Shown piece after piece: positions 47,998-58,513 of a DNA stretch of 64,000 nt. The stretch is taken from the NCBI GenBank assembly GCA_024509875.1, contig JAMPIV010017775.1:186001-250000 (forward strand), read 5' to 3'. A program made the translations under genes and the position numbers. Source of the stretch: Oreohelix idahoensis (taxonomy: Eukaryota; Mollusca; Gastropoda; Stylommatophora; Oreohelicidae). Each line of letters opens with the position of its first letter. The stretch's first letter is position 1. The notes below the pieces were generated by a model. It was given only the letters and a program-made list of their open reading frames with translations, was not told the DNA's origin and ran no database searches.

Positions 47998-49100
47998 ATC
48001 TTTTTTAACAATGAAGACAATACAGCCGTGATGGATGACAAGTTTGGTATGAATCTACTGTAATATTGAACAAGTCCTAACAAACTCCTGACCTGTTTCT
48101 TCGTCTGAGGAACTGCTATGTTTAGAATTTTGGAGACTGTACTAGGTAACGTTCGGATATATCCCGATCCAATGATATGTCCCAAAAAGGTTATCTCATT
48201 ACACGCGATTTGCACCTTTGTAGGTTTAGCAGTTAGATGATAATTCCTTAGAGTATCAAAAACATATCTAAGTCCCGAAACATGTTCCTCAAACGACGAA
48301 CTAAACAAGCATATGTCGTCAATATATGTAATAACGTCTGGTCTACCTGATAAAATTTGTCGCATCAGGCGAATGAAGGTAGCTGGCGCATTAACAAGCC
48401 CAAAAGGCATCACATTCCACTGGTATAGACCTTGTGGAGTGGAAAATGCGGTGTAGTACTTAGCCTTTTCGGTCAGTGGTATCTGCCAATAACCTTTAGT
48501 TAAGTCTATCTTACTAAATATAGTTGCGTTGGATAGACGTGGCAGTAAGTCGTCGATAAGTGGATGTGGTTCGCTGTCAACTATAGTCTTAGCATTTAAT
48601 TTTCTATAATCAACACATAGTCTAATGTTATTGTCCTTCTTCCGGACAATCACTAATGGAGAAGAGAATGGCGAATTACTAGTCTCAATGATTCCCAGAG
48701 ACAACATCTGTTCAAGTTCCTTAGTAGTTTTAGCAAGGAAATGTAAAGGAACAGAATAGGGATGTACACGAATAGGTGTATCATCATTGAGAGTAATGTC
48801 ATGACTGATAGCCGATGTGCGACCCGGGACGTCGGTCAATACATCTGGATAAGATTGTAATAGATTAGCAATCTGTAGACGCTGTTGCGGTGTAACCGTT
48901 GAAGAGATGGTTACATCCCGCCAAGATTCAGTAGGTTGAACTACTGGTACAGGTAACGGTAACTGTACCTCAGGAAAAGAAGATTCTTCTTCCTGGATGA
49001 CAGATAAGTTAGTATAATAACAAGTAGATACTGTGTTGTCATCTAGTTCATGAAAAATTGACTGTAAGTGTTCAGGACGTGTATGAAATTGCTTGAGCAT
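47988..49100 (-). CDS. Reverse transcriptase of element B
   Basis: Intact RT of the Ty3 type over about 370 codons. Visible blocks: RLCVDYRKLN (~140), FSKIDLTKGYWQIPL (~200), QWNVMPFGLVNAPATF (~230) and the catalytic YIDD (~265), then FLGHIIGSGYI and VRSLLGLVQYYSRFIPNLS. Catalytic residues are intact, unlike element A (YIGD). Upstream of the first Met the frame stays open for about 20 codons, reading KKIFHIN next to it. That is the tail of an integrase C-terminal domain and lines up with the same tail in element A. The frame shifts into RNase H at an A6 run near 48003. Confidence 0.93.
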   Translation of the reverse strand: MLKQFHTRPEHLQSIFHELDDNTVSTCYYTNLSVIQEEESSFPEVQLPLPVPVVQPTESWRDVTISSTVTPQQRLQIANLLQSYPDVLTDVPGRTSAISHDITLNDDTPIRVHPYSVPLHFLAKTTKELEQMLSLGIIETSNSPFSSPLVIVRKKDNNIRLCVDYRKLNAKTIVDSEPHPLIDDLLPRLSNATIFSKIDLTKGYWQIPLTEKAKYYTAFSTPQGLYQWNVMPFGLVNAPATFIRLMRQILSGRPDVITYIDDICLFSSSFEEHVSGLRYVFDTLRNYHLTAKPTKVQIACNEITFLGHIIGSGYIRTLPSTVSKILNIAVPQTKKQVRSLLGLVQYYSRFIPNLSSITAVLSSLLKKICR

Positions 49101-49233
49101 GTTAATATGAAATATCTTTTTGTGTCCCTTGATATCTAAGACGTATAAGAATAAATGACCAATAAGGAAAAGAAATGATGACTGACTAGAGCTGAGTCAT
49201 CAAGAAATAAGACAAAAGGGTGAGCGTACACCA

Positions 49234-50049
49234 TTATCTGCGTGGCGCAGAATCAGGTAGTAATTGTAACTTTAGATAACGGTGATGAAAATAAACACCA
49301 TTATCACGCTCGATTACCCAACGAGCGTCTCGATTGTTACGAAATGTAACCATCGCCTGTCTATTCTGCCCATTGCATGATGGCAGAAGGCGAACAAACT
49401 TAACGTTTGCTGTATAATCAAAAAAATTTCTAAGTGCCTGCCAGGTAGTATCCTGCGGCAGATTTCGCACTAACACTGTGCGAGAATACGCACTTTTCCC
49501 AATATATGTAGTATCATTGTCACGAAATAGTGGACAATGATGATATGTATTCTTTGTCAAAGAATTAACCTTCCTTTTCAACGCCGACATTGTCTTTCTG
49601 TTGGATGTCGTATCATCCTGACTGGACTGAGGATGATACCTATCATCACCAAAGGTATTAAGTTTCCTACATGTCGTAGACATGTCCTTGCTGGGCAAAG
49701 TAAAAACTTTTTCATCATAATTATTTGTGTTAACTTTATGTTTCCTTTTAAGTCCAGCATTATTATTTAACCTATTATTCTTCCTCATAATGTTTTTGTC
49801 AATGTTGACAACGTCAACAGTTTTATTAGGATCAGTTATATCCTTAGTATGTTGTCCAATAGATCTATCATCTTCATCAATTTCCAGGATAGTACTGAGA
49901 GTGAAGTTGGAAACTGCCGTGCCACATGTATTTATGTTGTTGGCACGAAGTGTAGCCATATCAACAACAGCGTTAGCGTTGCTAAAAGAATGCAAATTTT
50001 TTTTTTTCCCAATCAATAATTTCCTGTGGGGAACAATCCTTACTACCAT
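49234..50049 (-). CDS. RRM-containing ORF replacing integrase in element B
   Basis: 271 codons overlapping the end of gag-protease in another frame. The first residues up to the A11 run (49997-50007) are out-of-frame protease sequence. The real domain starts about residue 17 (NLHSFSNANAVVDMATLRAN), whose counterpart in element A follows the protease directly. Residues ~50-180 are polar, low complexity and Asn/Asp/Lys-rich. Residues ~190-265 read as an RNA recognition motif: RNP2-like TVLVRNLP, helix TTWQALRNFF, strand VKFVRLLP, RNP1-like RQAMVTFR, helix NRDARWVIERDN and final strand YLKLQLL. The aromatic RNP1 residues are only partly conserved. A TAA stop then separates it from RT. No HHCC or DDE integrase residue occurs between protease and RT. 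Role unknown; RNA binding is inferred. Confidence 0.8.
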   Translation of the reverse strand: MVVRIVPHRKLLIGKKKNLHSFSNANAVVDMATLRANNINTCGTAVSNFTLSTILEIDEDDRSIGQHTKDITDPNKTVDVVNIDKNIMRKNNRLNNNAGLKRKHKVNTNNYDEKVFTLPSKDMSTTCRKLNTFGDDRYHPQSSQDDTTSNRKTMSALKRKVNSLTKNTYHHCPLFRDNDTTYIGKSAYSRTVLVRNLPQDTTWQALRNFFDYTANVKFVRLLPSCNGQNRQAMVTFRNNRDARWVIERDNGVYFHHRYLKLQLLPDSAPRR

Positions 50050-51835
50050 GGATGCGTCCCAACATCAGATCTGCAATTGGATTCTGAAGCATGCATACTT
50101 TTACGTTCCCTGTGAAAAAAGGAGTGTTAACATGAATAATAGCTGTGGGGTAAAACTCTATTGTTCCACCAAAAGTCATGCAACGGACATATTCCCCCGT
50201 TGCACAGCTAGGATGTACCAGCGACTGTCGTACACCAATCGTTGTGGATCCCGAATCCCTCAACACTGAGACGACGGATCCATTAACTAATCCCCTGTTA
50301 AAAATTAGTAGGCCTGTTCCATCGTTGACTGCAAGACCTACCTCTGGTGTAATATGTCCGCAGTTAAGCACTGTTTCTTTCGCCTTCTGAAAAATAAGAT
50401 TGCATTGTTGGCAACTATTTGCCACATTATAATTAATAGCAAAACATGCAGCAGAAGACTGTGTTGTATTATTGTCAAGTGGGACCTGAGCTGTAGGGGT
50501 AGTATTATTTGTAACTGCCGCCCCTGTATTATGGTTGTAATGAGATGATCCCCGAGAATGAGATCGATTCCGAGTATAATTGTTAGAATTATCTCGTCGT
50601 CCTCTATAGTAACTATTATCTCGATGTCTCGAGCCATGATTATTACCATTCCAGTTATTATTATTATTGGGAGTATGTGATCGATTATAATGAGTGTTAT
50701 GTTGACCATTGTGGTAGTTTGTTTGAGGTGAATAATTTCTATCTCGTGATCTACCTCTGTTGAACTCATTTTTATTGTTGAAATCATTATTATGTCCCTT
50801 CTGAAAGTTAACATTGTGATTTCTTTGGAACCTGCTTCTGTCTACACTGTGATGTCTTTGTTTGTTATTATGATTGTAGGCCATATTAGACGCCACAGGT
50901 AGAGGTTCTCTTAATGAGGAGTTAGAAATGGTTGCATTCGGATGTGCCGAACAGTAGTTTAAAGAAATTTTTTCTAACTCATCCATAGTACCTGGTTTAC
51001 GCTCCTGCAAATATGCAAAAAATGGCTGGCTAACCGAAGATAATACCTTATCCCGCAGTAGTAAATCAACTAATTTGTCGTATGATTTGTTGACTTCTGC
51101 CAGTTCAACCCATCTATTAAATGTATTGCGTATGTTCGCAATGAATCCTGCAAAATCCTTTGGAGATTCAGGTAAAATTCCCTTAAATTTCAACCTACAG
51201 TGTTCCTCGTCCAGGTGAAACCTTCGTAAAAGCAAGGACTTAATAGCACCGTAGTTATTTGCTATTGATGGGTCAGCATTTTGAGAAGCTGTCAATGGTT
51301 CTCCAACCAAGAATTCATTTAACTTGAGTACCCATGACTCTTCAGGCAAATGGTTTGTTTTGCAAGTCTGTTCAAAACGTGACAGGAACGATGAAAGGTC
51401 GTCCACGTTCAAGTTGAGAGTGGGTAATTTAAAGTTGTAGAAATGTTTAGGTTGGCTGGATGATGATCCATTTTGTGCGTTATTATTCTGGTTTGCATCA
51501 GCATTTTGTGCTTGTAATCTTGCTGTCTCCAATTTAATACGCGCCAATTCCATTTCTTGTTGTAAAATAATTTCCTCTCGTTTCAATTTATTCTCTTCTT
51601 CCTGTTTGGCGATTGTTCTTTGCTCTTCTCTTTCACGTTGAGCAATCTCTCTCAGTCTATTTTCCTTGTCAATTTGCTTCATCTCACGTTCTGCTTCCTC
51701 TTTCTTTAATGCAGCTTTTTTCTCTTCTTCTTTTCTTTCATATTTTTCCAGTTCTGATTCAGCAAACTGACGAAGTTCTTGAGATTTATAACCATATTCC
51801 CGACCAATTTTAACGAAATGGTCTATAGTAAGCAT
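49982..51835 (-). CDS. gag-protease of element B
   Basis: 617 codons, uninterrupted, from ATG at 51835. The N-terminal ~115 residues are a Glu/Lys/Arg-rich coiled coil, homologous to the one in element A. A capsid-like helical region (~135-310) with LPTLNLNVDDLSSFLSRFE follows. Next is an Asn/Arg/His/Tyr-rich disordered stretch with RS dipeptides (~320-440), likely nucleic-acid binding. A CQQC...LNCGH motif (~468-486) takes the place of a classic CCHC knuckle. The retropepsin part carries DSGSTTIGVR (~525). The ORF ends just after the A11 run. Removing one A would join it to the RRM ORF, so the two may be one polyprotein, separated by an indel, a programmed +1 shift or an assembly error. Confidence 0.92.
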   Translation of the reverse strand: MLTIDHFVKIGREYGYKSQELRQFAESELEKYERKEEEKKAALKKEEAEREMKQIDKENRLREIAQREREEQRTIAKQEEENKLKREEIILQQEMELARIKLETARLQAQNADANQNNNAQNGSSSSQPKHFYNFKLPTLNLNVDDLSSFLSRFEQTCKTNHLPEESWVLKLNEFLVGEPLTASQNADPSIANNYGAIKSLLLRRFHLDEEHCRLKFKGILPESPKDFAGFIANIRNTFNRWVELAEVNKSYDKLVDLLLRDKVLSSVSQPFFAYLQERKPGTMDELEKISLNYCSAHPNATISNSSLREPLPVASNMAYNHNNKQRHHSVDRSRFQRNHNVNFQKGHNNDFNNKNEFNRGRSRDRNYSPQTNYHNGQHNTHYNRSHTPNNNNNWNGNNHGSRHRDNSYYRGRRDNSNNYTRNRSHSRGSSHYNHNTGAAVTNNTTPTAQVPLDNNTTQSSAACFAINYNVANSCQQCNLIFQKAKETVLNCGHITPEVGLAVNDGTGLLIFNRGLVNGSVVSVLRDSGSTTIGVRQSLVHPSCATGEYVRCMTFGGTIEFYPTAIIHVNTPFFTGNVKVCMLQNPIADLMLGRIHGSKDCSPQEIIDWEKKKFAFF

Positions 51836-53370
51836 TTTGACTTTTATCTGTAAGTAATTATTGATAATTACTGATTAAAATAGTCAATAGTAGCTTCAGA
51901 GTAATTATTATACTTACTCAACTTAGAAATATTCAATATAAGTAATCACAATAGTACTGAACTTAATGTCTAAGTTCAACTAATAGACAATATTTTGTAA
52001 CAATATTGTATCTAAATAATACTATATCATAAATAGTTATGATATCTGTTAAATATAATGTAATTATATCACACAATTAATCTCAATATCCAATAATGTT
52101 GGGTATAATTCCTAGTAATTATATTGTTCAATGTACTAAGTCACTCTCTTAGTACCAGAAAAGTATATTAAATAATATACAATGGGTCTATTACCTCAAA
52201 GGTAGCTATAAGATTATTTTATTTTGTCAATATATATATTATATTATTATGCCCTAGGCATCTATTATAAATTGTAGTGCTACTTTCTTGGACTATCACT
52301 GCATAATTATGCAATGTCCCATATTAACCTTAATTATCAGAAAAAAAATTAATTAAATTAAATTACAAGTGTATTATTGCATATAATATCATATTATTAA
52401 TGTAGTATTAATATATATATTATGAGGACAAACAAAACAATGATGCAACTAAGGGGTACAAACAATGTTAAGACGCAAACAAGACATTTTCACAATTAAA
52501 AATGAATTTATGAACTAAATAAAACAAGCGGAAATGTCACAGACCAAATGAAGGGTCAAGGTCTGACCCGAGGTCAACTGAATATTCAAAGTACACACAA
52601 AAAAAATGACTGCGAAAAATGATGACGTCACAGGACTCATAACGGACGAAAATTTAACAATCATAAAATAAATGATAGTCAGAGGAGACTGGACGAATAG
52701 TAACGAACATGGTACAGAACTGAATAAAATTATTAACTGAGTACGAATAAAATACACCAGTTATCTACTGAACGGTACAGCTAACACAAATCGTCAAACG
52801 GTAGCAAATTTGGACAGGTCGTCCAATGGCAAACCTCAGTGGGGCTTCCAAAAATGCAATCGTTTAAGTTCCCTAAGAACGACTGAAATCTAGGTGGTCA
52901 GCTGTTCGCGACATTCCCCAGAGATTTCAGTTCCCTCCAACCGGCCCACGAATTAATAACAAATACATACGATGGAAAACAAATTTAACATATATACATG
53001 AAAATACATAGACATGCCTGATCAAAGCAAAATGGACTCAGCACTGTTATTTATCGACCGACAAAGGTCACACTTAAATGACTTATCTTTTGTGCTCAGT
53101 TCGGACTCCTGTCGATGACGGTATGCACCAACGGTGTAGAAGTATGTCTGACTGTTTGCTCTTGATGCATATACAGGGTTTATTCGTTGACTTTGTTATT
53201 TTTTTCCTCCGTAGAAACGGGGCTTGCTGCTGTCAACTTGTATGGCATGTACACGAACTTTGGTGACGTAAGGTTGACCTCTTGTGGTAACTATGCGTCA
53301 TAGGTCATAATTCAGCACATCATGTGATCGTCCTTCAAATGTAAACAATTGTTAATTTCCGAATTTTTTT
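51836..53370 (-). other. 5' leader of element B
   Basis: About 1.5 kb, AT-rich, non-coding, between primer-binding site and gag. Confidence 0.6.
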
Positions 53371-53372
53371 TT

Positions 53373-53395
53373 CGATCCCCAATCAATGGACACCA
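53373..53395 (-). promoter_or_regulatory. Putative primer-binding site of element B
   Basis: The minus strand reads TGGTGTCCATTGATTGGGGA starting two bases inside the 5' LTR. The TGG start and location fit a primer-binding site, and GGGGATCGAA resembles a T-arm complement. I could not fit a particular tRNA. It differs from the site in elements A and the nested LTR element. Confidence 0.6.
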
Positions 53396-53397
53396 TC

Positions 53398-53844
53398 TGT
53401 TGAAGGCGATCTTCTCTGTTGTTCTGGAACATTCAATTTGACAACAATGTTCCATATAATGTCAATAAAGTGGTTATAAATCCTGGCCATGTTAGTTGAG
53501 TTCTTATATGGTTTCATTCAAGATTTTCATCGTGTCAATTGGTGTTGCTTTACGCGAATGCGGGGTGGGGTAGAAAAACGTGTGAGCAAACATTTGAAAG
53601 TTGCAATTATATTGAACTTGTAATTCCATTGACGTGATAAGTCGGTTCATTGAGTCCGTACATTTAATTCACAGTTATACACACATGATGATCAATTCAA
53701 TAGGAGTAGAACCTAAGTCCATATAAGTCATGCATAAATTAATCAACAACGTAGACTGCTGGTTATGTGTCAATGTCCGTTATGAGGATACAATGCAGTA
53801 TTGTCGTCAGAACATCACAGCTATATTGCACGAGCAGATAGACA
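53398..53844 (-). repeat. 5' LTR of element B
   Basis: Plus strand TGTTGAAGG...AGATAGACA; sense orientation TGTCTATC...CTTCAACA. About eight differences from the 3' LTR by eye. Confidence 0.85.
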
Positions 53845-53850
53845 TGGCTA

Positions 53851-54481
53851 CCTGCCGACAGTGAGACTGCGAGTCTGAATATATTCATACGAATTTGACG
53901 ATTATTCTCATCCTTCTGAGGATTCTAGTTAAATACTAACCTCCAATAATTTCCCTCTCATATAGAGTTCTAGGACTGACCCTGATCCATCAAAAATGCA
54001 CATAAAATGGCTATATCCTGCCATTAAATTGGAAGGTTAGAAAAAACGCAGCTATTCAGCTTGGCGGTCAAGTAACAAAGGGTAGCGTTTCTTAGTTACC
54101 GACTGTGTCCTAAACAACGCTATACACGTCATAATCGATCGTGTATGAAGCGTTCAGTAATTGAAACATCTATCGCAATATATTAAATGTCTTAACCTTT
54201 ACAATTGCACGTCTGGTAACCTTTAGCAGACGGCGTTAATATCATATACCGTAACAGTGGAACATATCACCTATCCTATTCTATGGCAGGAAGCTAATGA
54301 ACATATTTCAGAATATGTAGTCTGGGAGAACTTATCCTATGTGAAACCAACTTGGTAAGATGTGTTGTATGGTCAAAGAGATCTGACCCGTCTATGTGGT
54401 GTTGTTGTTGTATGTAGTGTTGTGTCCAGAAATGGTTTAGAGGATGGAATTCTGACACATGACCAATACTTTATTGCAGAA
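53851..54481. other. Non-coding stretch
   Basis: Nothing recognised between element B and repeat D. Confidence 0.45.
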
Positions 54482-55180
54482 CTGTGAGTTTTTATTTGGC
54501 ACCAATGTGGTGTCAAATGAGGTGTTGAATATTACAAGAGTGGACCCGTGCAGTTTATATTTTGGCAGAGCAGCCTGATATTGCCCCCAAGCACGGAGAG
54601 GTGGGGCCACCTGATTCCAGCACCAGATTACTCATTCAAGATACGTGAGCGTCTGGACTGCTGAATACTCACCAACTTAATTTCTAACACACCAATTATA
54701 ATACACTCAATAAATGGACAATGTGTAGTCGCCATAGACAGGGAGTGATGAGGCCACCCCAACAGCACATCCATTAAACGTTCTCCCAGAAAAATTACAA
54801 CCATAAACAGTAGTAATATTAACTAGTAGTGTAAAATACATATGTACACCCTTTCATTTATTATGCCATATATTCATGCATTTCATTAATAATTGCAAAA
54901 CCTTTCATATGTTCTGACCAAAATAAAACCTTGGTTCAGAACAAATAAACTTAAAGAAAATTTATTATCAACAATTTTACACAGCTTGAGTTAGTTCAGT
55001 GTGTCATAACATTTTATTAATATTATTAGAATTGTTAAATATATGTGTGTGTGTATGTATACTACCACAACACATTACATATCTTTACCCTAGAACTTTA
55101 ACGTAGCCACATTCATTAGATAAAAAAATATAGGTGTGAGGTCGTAGTGGTAGCAAGAAGGGCCTTCTGAAAATTCACAG
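54482..55180 (+). repeat. Repeat family D, copy 2 (possible MITE)
   Basis: Matches 30122-30889 along its length, with the same ends CTGTGAGTTTTTAT and AAAATTCACAG and the shared CAAGCACGGAGAGGTGGGG block. It is 69 bp shorter. Confidence 0.7.
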
Positions 55181-55350
55181 CTACATTTATCTCAGGAGCC
55201 TTCACAGCTGACCTCATGCATCACATTAAGTAAGATCACAATCATGCAATACCATCAAATCCACTACACTTGTTATGAAACCCGCAGGGTAAGAGACATG
55301 CAGGGGGGAAAAACACAAAGAGAAGGTTTTTCGTGACAGACTTAAAAGAA

Positions 55351-58300
55351 AACTCCGCCCATGCCGGTCCCAAACCCGGATGAAAAAGGAGGAGGGCGGC
55401 TTGCATGGAGGCCGTAAGGAGGCAGCCCCTCCATCATGCAAAGGCACAACAGGCCAATCACCTGTTTGCTTTAAACCACGATTACGAGTAACACAAGAGA
55501 GAAAACCGGACTGATTCTAAACGCGACGAACTGGAACGGACTACGGACTACGACTTATGGAACATGGAACACAAGAAGTATAAATGGGAAGGAAGAGGAG
55601 ATGGTGGAAGAGATGAAAGCAAAACTAGAAATCCTGGCTATAACGGAAACAAAGAAAAAAGGACAAGGAGTCATGGATCTCATTGGCAACACGCTGCTCT
55701 ACAGTGGTGTACCCATATCTGAAAGAGCTAAAGGGGGTGTGGGTTGCATTGTGGCCCAAAATCAAAAAGATAGTATCAAGGGATGGAACTTTGTCTCAGA
55801 GCGCATTATGGTTGTGAAACTAAAAGAAGGAGAAACCATAGTCAACCTGGTCATAGTGTATGGGCCAAATGAGGATGAGAGAGCAGAGGTCAACGAGGAA
55901 TTCTTCGAGCTGCTTCAAAGGACAGTGGATGACTGCCTAGATGAAGTTATCATGCTCGGAGATTTTAATGCCAGAGTTGGAAATGACCATGCTAGATGGG
56001 GTGGAGTTATCGGAAGATATGGAGAAGATACTCTCAATGACAATGGAAAGCGACTCCTTAGATTCTGCAGTGAGCAGAATCTGATCATTACAAACACAAA
56101 GTTCCCCAATAAGCGCATACATGCATACACTAGATGTGAACCAACAAAGAATGAGAAGTCAGTGATCGACTATGCCATTGTTCGGAGAAGCTCATTCAAA
56201 TATGTCCGAGATGCAAGAGTCTGGAGGGGGCCAGAGATTGGAAGTGATCACTACCTGCTAACAATCAAACGAACAACTGAAAGAGTTGCTCAGCCTAGGA
56301 ACTGCTCAACATCACGCAAGAAACCAAGTAAACGAGCAGGAGAAATGAGCATTAGGACCTACAAGCTGAGAGAGCCAGAAATTAAGACCAGATATCAGGG
56401 GCTTATTGCTGCAGCGGTGAGCAACACAGAAGAACAACCTGATGACTTGGAAACCCTCTGGATTAAATTCAAGGATATCATAAAGACAGCTGCTGCAGAA
56501 GCATGTGGTGAAGTCCGACTTGGGAACCAGAGAAAGAGGACACCTTGGTGGACAGAGGAAGTCAAAGAGAAAATAAGAGAGAAGAAAATGGCATGGAAAC
56601 AATACTTAGGAGCTAAAAACACAACAGGACAAATGGAAAAATATAGAGAATATGTGACACTCAGAACAGAAGTAAAGAACAAAGTGCTAGCAGCAAAACA
56701 GAAGTCCTGGGAAGAATTTGGAGAAAAGCTAGAAAAAGATGCACAAGAAAACCAGAAATTGTTCTATAAGACCCTAAAGAACATGAGGAAGGAAAAACAA
56801 TGCTCTCTCAAATTTATAAAGGACAAGCAAGGCAAATTGCTTACTGCCCCGAAGGAAGTAATGGAAAGATGGAAAGAATATTTCTCAGAACTCCTGGATG
56901 GTGAGCATGGTGAAGCATCAGAAATGATAAACACTAGCACAGAAGAGAAAACCAATGATGGTGAAGATGACATAAAGATGGAAGAACTGAAGGCAGCACT
57001 GGAGAAAATCAAGATGGGCAAAGCAGCAGGGCATGATGGTATAACACCAGAAATGGTTAAGTACATGGGAGCATCAGGCGACCTGTTACTCTTAAGGGTC
57101 CTACAGGCAGCATGGTGCAAGAAGACCATACCAAAGGATTGGGAGATCGCCATCATAACACCAATTTTCAAAAAGGGTGACAACCGACAGTGTGGAAACC
57201 ATAGAGGCATATCCCTTCTCAGTGTCCCTGGAAAAATCTACTCTAGAATCCTAGAGCAGAGACTCCGACGCCTAGCTGAGCCACAATTGGATGAGGTCCA
57301 GTGCGGATTCCGAGCAAACCGAAGTACTCAAGACCTAATCTTCACACTCAGACAGCTGAGTGAAAAGGCCCTTGAGTATAAGAGTGAGATCCATCTTTGT
57401 TTCATAGATCTGGAAAAGGCGTATGACAGGGTCCCCTGGAGCAAACTTTGGGACTGTTTGGCAAGGAAGAATATTACAGCACCTCTGATTCATGCTATAC
57501 AGAGCTTCTACAAGTCTTGCAGAAATTATGTGAGGACAGCAAACCATAAGTCAGAAGAGTTCAGGACCACCACTGGTGTAAGACAAGGTGATATCCTATC
57601 ACCTTACCTCTTCATACTCCTTATGGACGATGTCATCAAGGCATGTAAGGAGAGAACAAGAAAGTATTCAGTGGGGTACTGGAAGATGAGACAGGTCTAT
57701 ATTTCAGAGCTGGCATTTGCTGATGATGTTGCCCTGATTGCTAAATCAGAGGCACATCTCCAATCCAACCTGCAAGTCTGGAAGGAAGAGCTGGAGAAGA
57801 GAGGGATGGTCATAAGCAGCTCTAAAACAAAATCCATGGTGATATCACGAGAAGAAAGAAGGCATCAGATTAAGCTGGGAGAACAGGTCCTGGAGCAGGT
57901 TGACCACTTTAAATACCTCGGAGCTATTATAGACCGAAAGGGAGGCATCAAAGAAGAGTTGGCCACTCGAAAAGCAGCAGCCGGGAGACTTTTTCAGGCC
58001 ATAAATCGAGGATTCCTCAGCAAGAGAGAGGTTGGTAAGAAAACGAAGATGGCTGTATACCGCTCCACCTATGTCCCAGTCTTGACATATGGATGCGAGT
58101 CATGGGCAATGACTACAACCCATAAAAACCAGATCCAAACCTCAGAAATGAGGTATCTGAGGAAGGTGGTTGAAGTAACAAGAAGAGACATGGTACGCAA
58201 CCTGACGATTAGTCAAGGCCTAAAATGCCACCCCCTACAGACCCAAGTAGAACAGTCCCAACTAAGATGGTTTGGCCATGTCTGCAGAATGGGAGAAGAT

Positions 58301-58513
58301 CGGCTACCACGACAAGCATGGGAAACAAAGAGCCAAGGATCCAGACCCCGAGGACGACCCAGAGTCCGCTGGGAGGACAACATTAGACAATCTTTGAAGG
58401 ACCGAGGACTAGAATGGAACCAGGCCAGGAGGAAGACAGCCGATAGAATAGTCTGGCGCTCTCTCTTCCAAATCTCTACACCTCACGGTAGAAGGGGAAC
58501 GACTAAGTAAGTA
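55351..58513 (+). mobile_element. Apparently full-length LINE (RTE-like) with target duplications
   Basis: 3163 bp flanked by AGACTTAAAAGAA at 55338-55350 and 58514-58526. It has a short GC-rich 5' region, a single long ORF, and a 3' end in AAGTAAGTAAG right after the stop codon. This tail matches the truncated family member at 12725-13339. Confidence 0.92.
55601..58510 (+). CDS. LINE endonuclease-reverse transcriptase, 969 codons uninterrupted
   Basis: APE-type endonuclease at the N-terminus: ITETKKKG (Glu, ~15), MLGDFNARVG (~118), SDHYLL (~215). A helical, Lys-rich linker (~300-410) follows. RT blocks: AAGHDGITPEMVK (~475), NHRGISLLSVPGK (~535), CGFRANRSTQDLIF (~570), IDLEKAYDRVPW (~607), TTGVRQGDILSPYLF (~655) and the catalytic LAFADDVAL (~704). 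The C-terminal domain has YGCESWAMTTTHK (~830) and RWFGHVCRMGEDRLP (~890). The conserved TWNTRS start of the endonuclease lies upstream of this first Met (55565-55582) in the same open frame. Translation therefore probably starts earlier or by another route, and an upstream in-frame stop lies near 55474. RTE-like by organisation; exact clade not certain. All catalytic residues checked are present. Confidence 0.93.
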   Translation: MVEEMKAKLEILAITETKKKGQGVMDLIGNTLLYSGVPISERAKGGVGCIVAQNQKDSIKGWNFVSERIMVVKLKEGETIVNLVIVYGPNEDERAEVNEEFFELLQRTVDDCLDEVIMLGDFNARVGNDHARWGGVIGRYGEDTLNDNGKRLLRFCSEQNLIITNTKFPNKRIHAYTRCEPTKNEKSVIDYAIVRRSSFKYVRDARVWRGPEIGSDHYLLTIKRTTERVAQPRNCSTSRKKPSKRAGEMSIRTYKLREPEIKTRYQGLIAAAVSNTEEQPDDLETLWIKFKDIIKTAAAEACGEVRLGNQRKRTPWWTEEVKEKIREKKMAWKQYLGAKNTTGQMEKYREYVTLRTEVKNKVLAAKQKSWEEFGEKLEKDAQENQKLFYKTLKNMRKEKQCSLKFIKDKQGKLLTAPKEVMERWKEYFSELLDGEHGEASEMINTSTEEKTNDGEDDIKMEELKAALEKIKMGKAAGHDGITPEMVKYMGASGDLLLLRVLQAAWCKKTIPKDWEIAIITPIFKKGDNRQCGNHRGISLLSVPGKIYSRILEQRLRRLAEPQLDEVQCGFRANRSTQDLIFTLRQLSEKALEYKSEIHLCFIDLEKAYDRVPWSKLWDCLARKNITAPLIHAIQSFYKSCRNYVRTANHKSEEFRTTTGVRQGDILSPYLFILLMDDVIKACKERTRKYSVGYWKMRQVYISELAFADDVALIAKSEAHLQSNLQVWKEELEKRGMVISSSKTKSMVISREERRHQIKLGEQVLEQVDHFKYLGAIIDRKGGIKEELATRKAAAGRLFQAINRGFLSKREVGKKTKMAVYRSTYVPVLTYGCESWAMTTTHKNQIQTSEMRYLRKVVEVTRRDMVRNLTISQGLKCHPLQTQVEQSQLRWFGHVCRMGEDRLPRQAWETKSQGSRPRGRPRVRWEDNIRQSLKDRGLEWNQARRKTADRIVWRSLFQISTPHGRRGTTK

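Larger units (their letters stand above)
46352..53844 (-). mobile_element. Ty3-type LTR retrotransposon B with an RRM ORF in place of integrase
   Basis: Two LTRs of about 448 bp (46352-46799 and 53398-53844) differ at roughly eight positions by eye. In sense order: 5' LTR, a TGG-initiated primer-binding site, a 1.5-kb leader, gag-protease, a 271-codon ORF with an RNA recognition motif, RT and RNase H. The pol order matches element A, but the integrase is gone except for its last ~17 codons just before RT. Homopolymer frameshifts occur at A11 (49997-50007) and at an A6 run near 48003. Clear target duplications are not seen. As read it cannot encode its own integrase. Confidence 0.88.
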
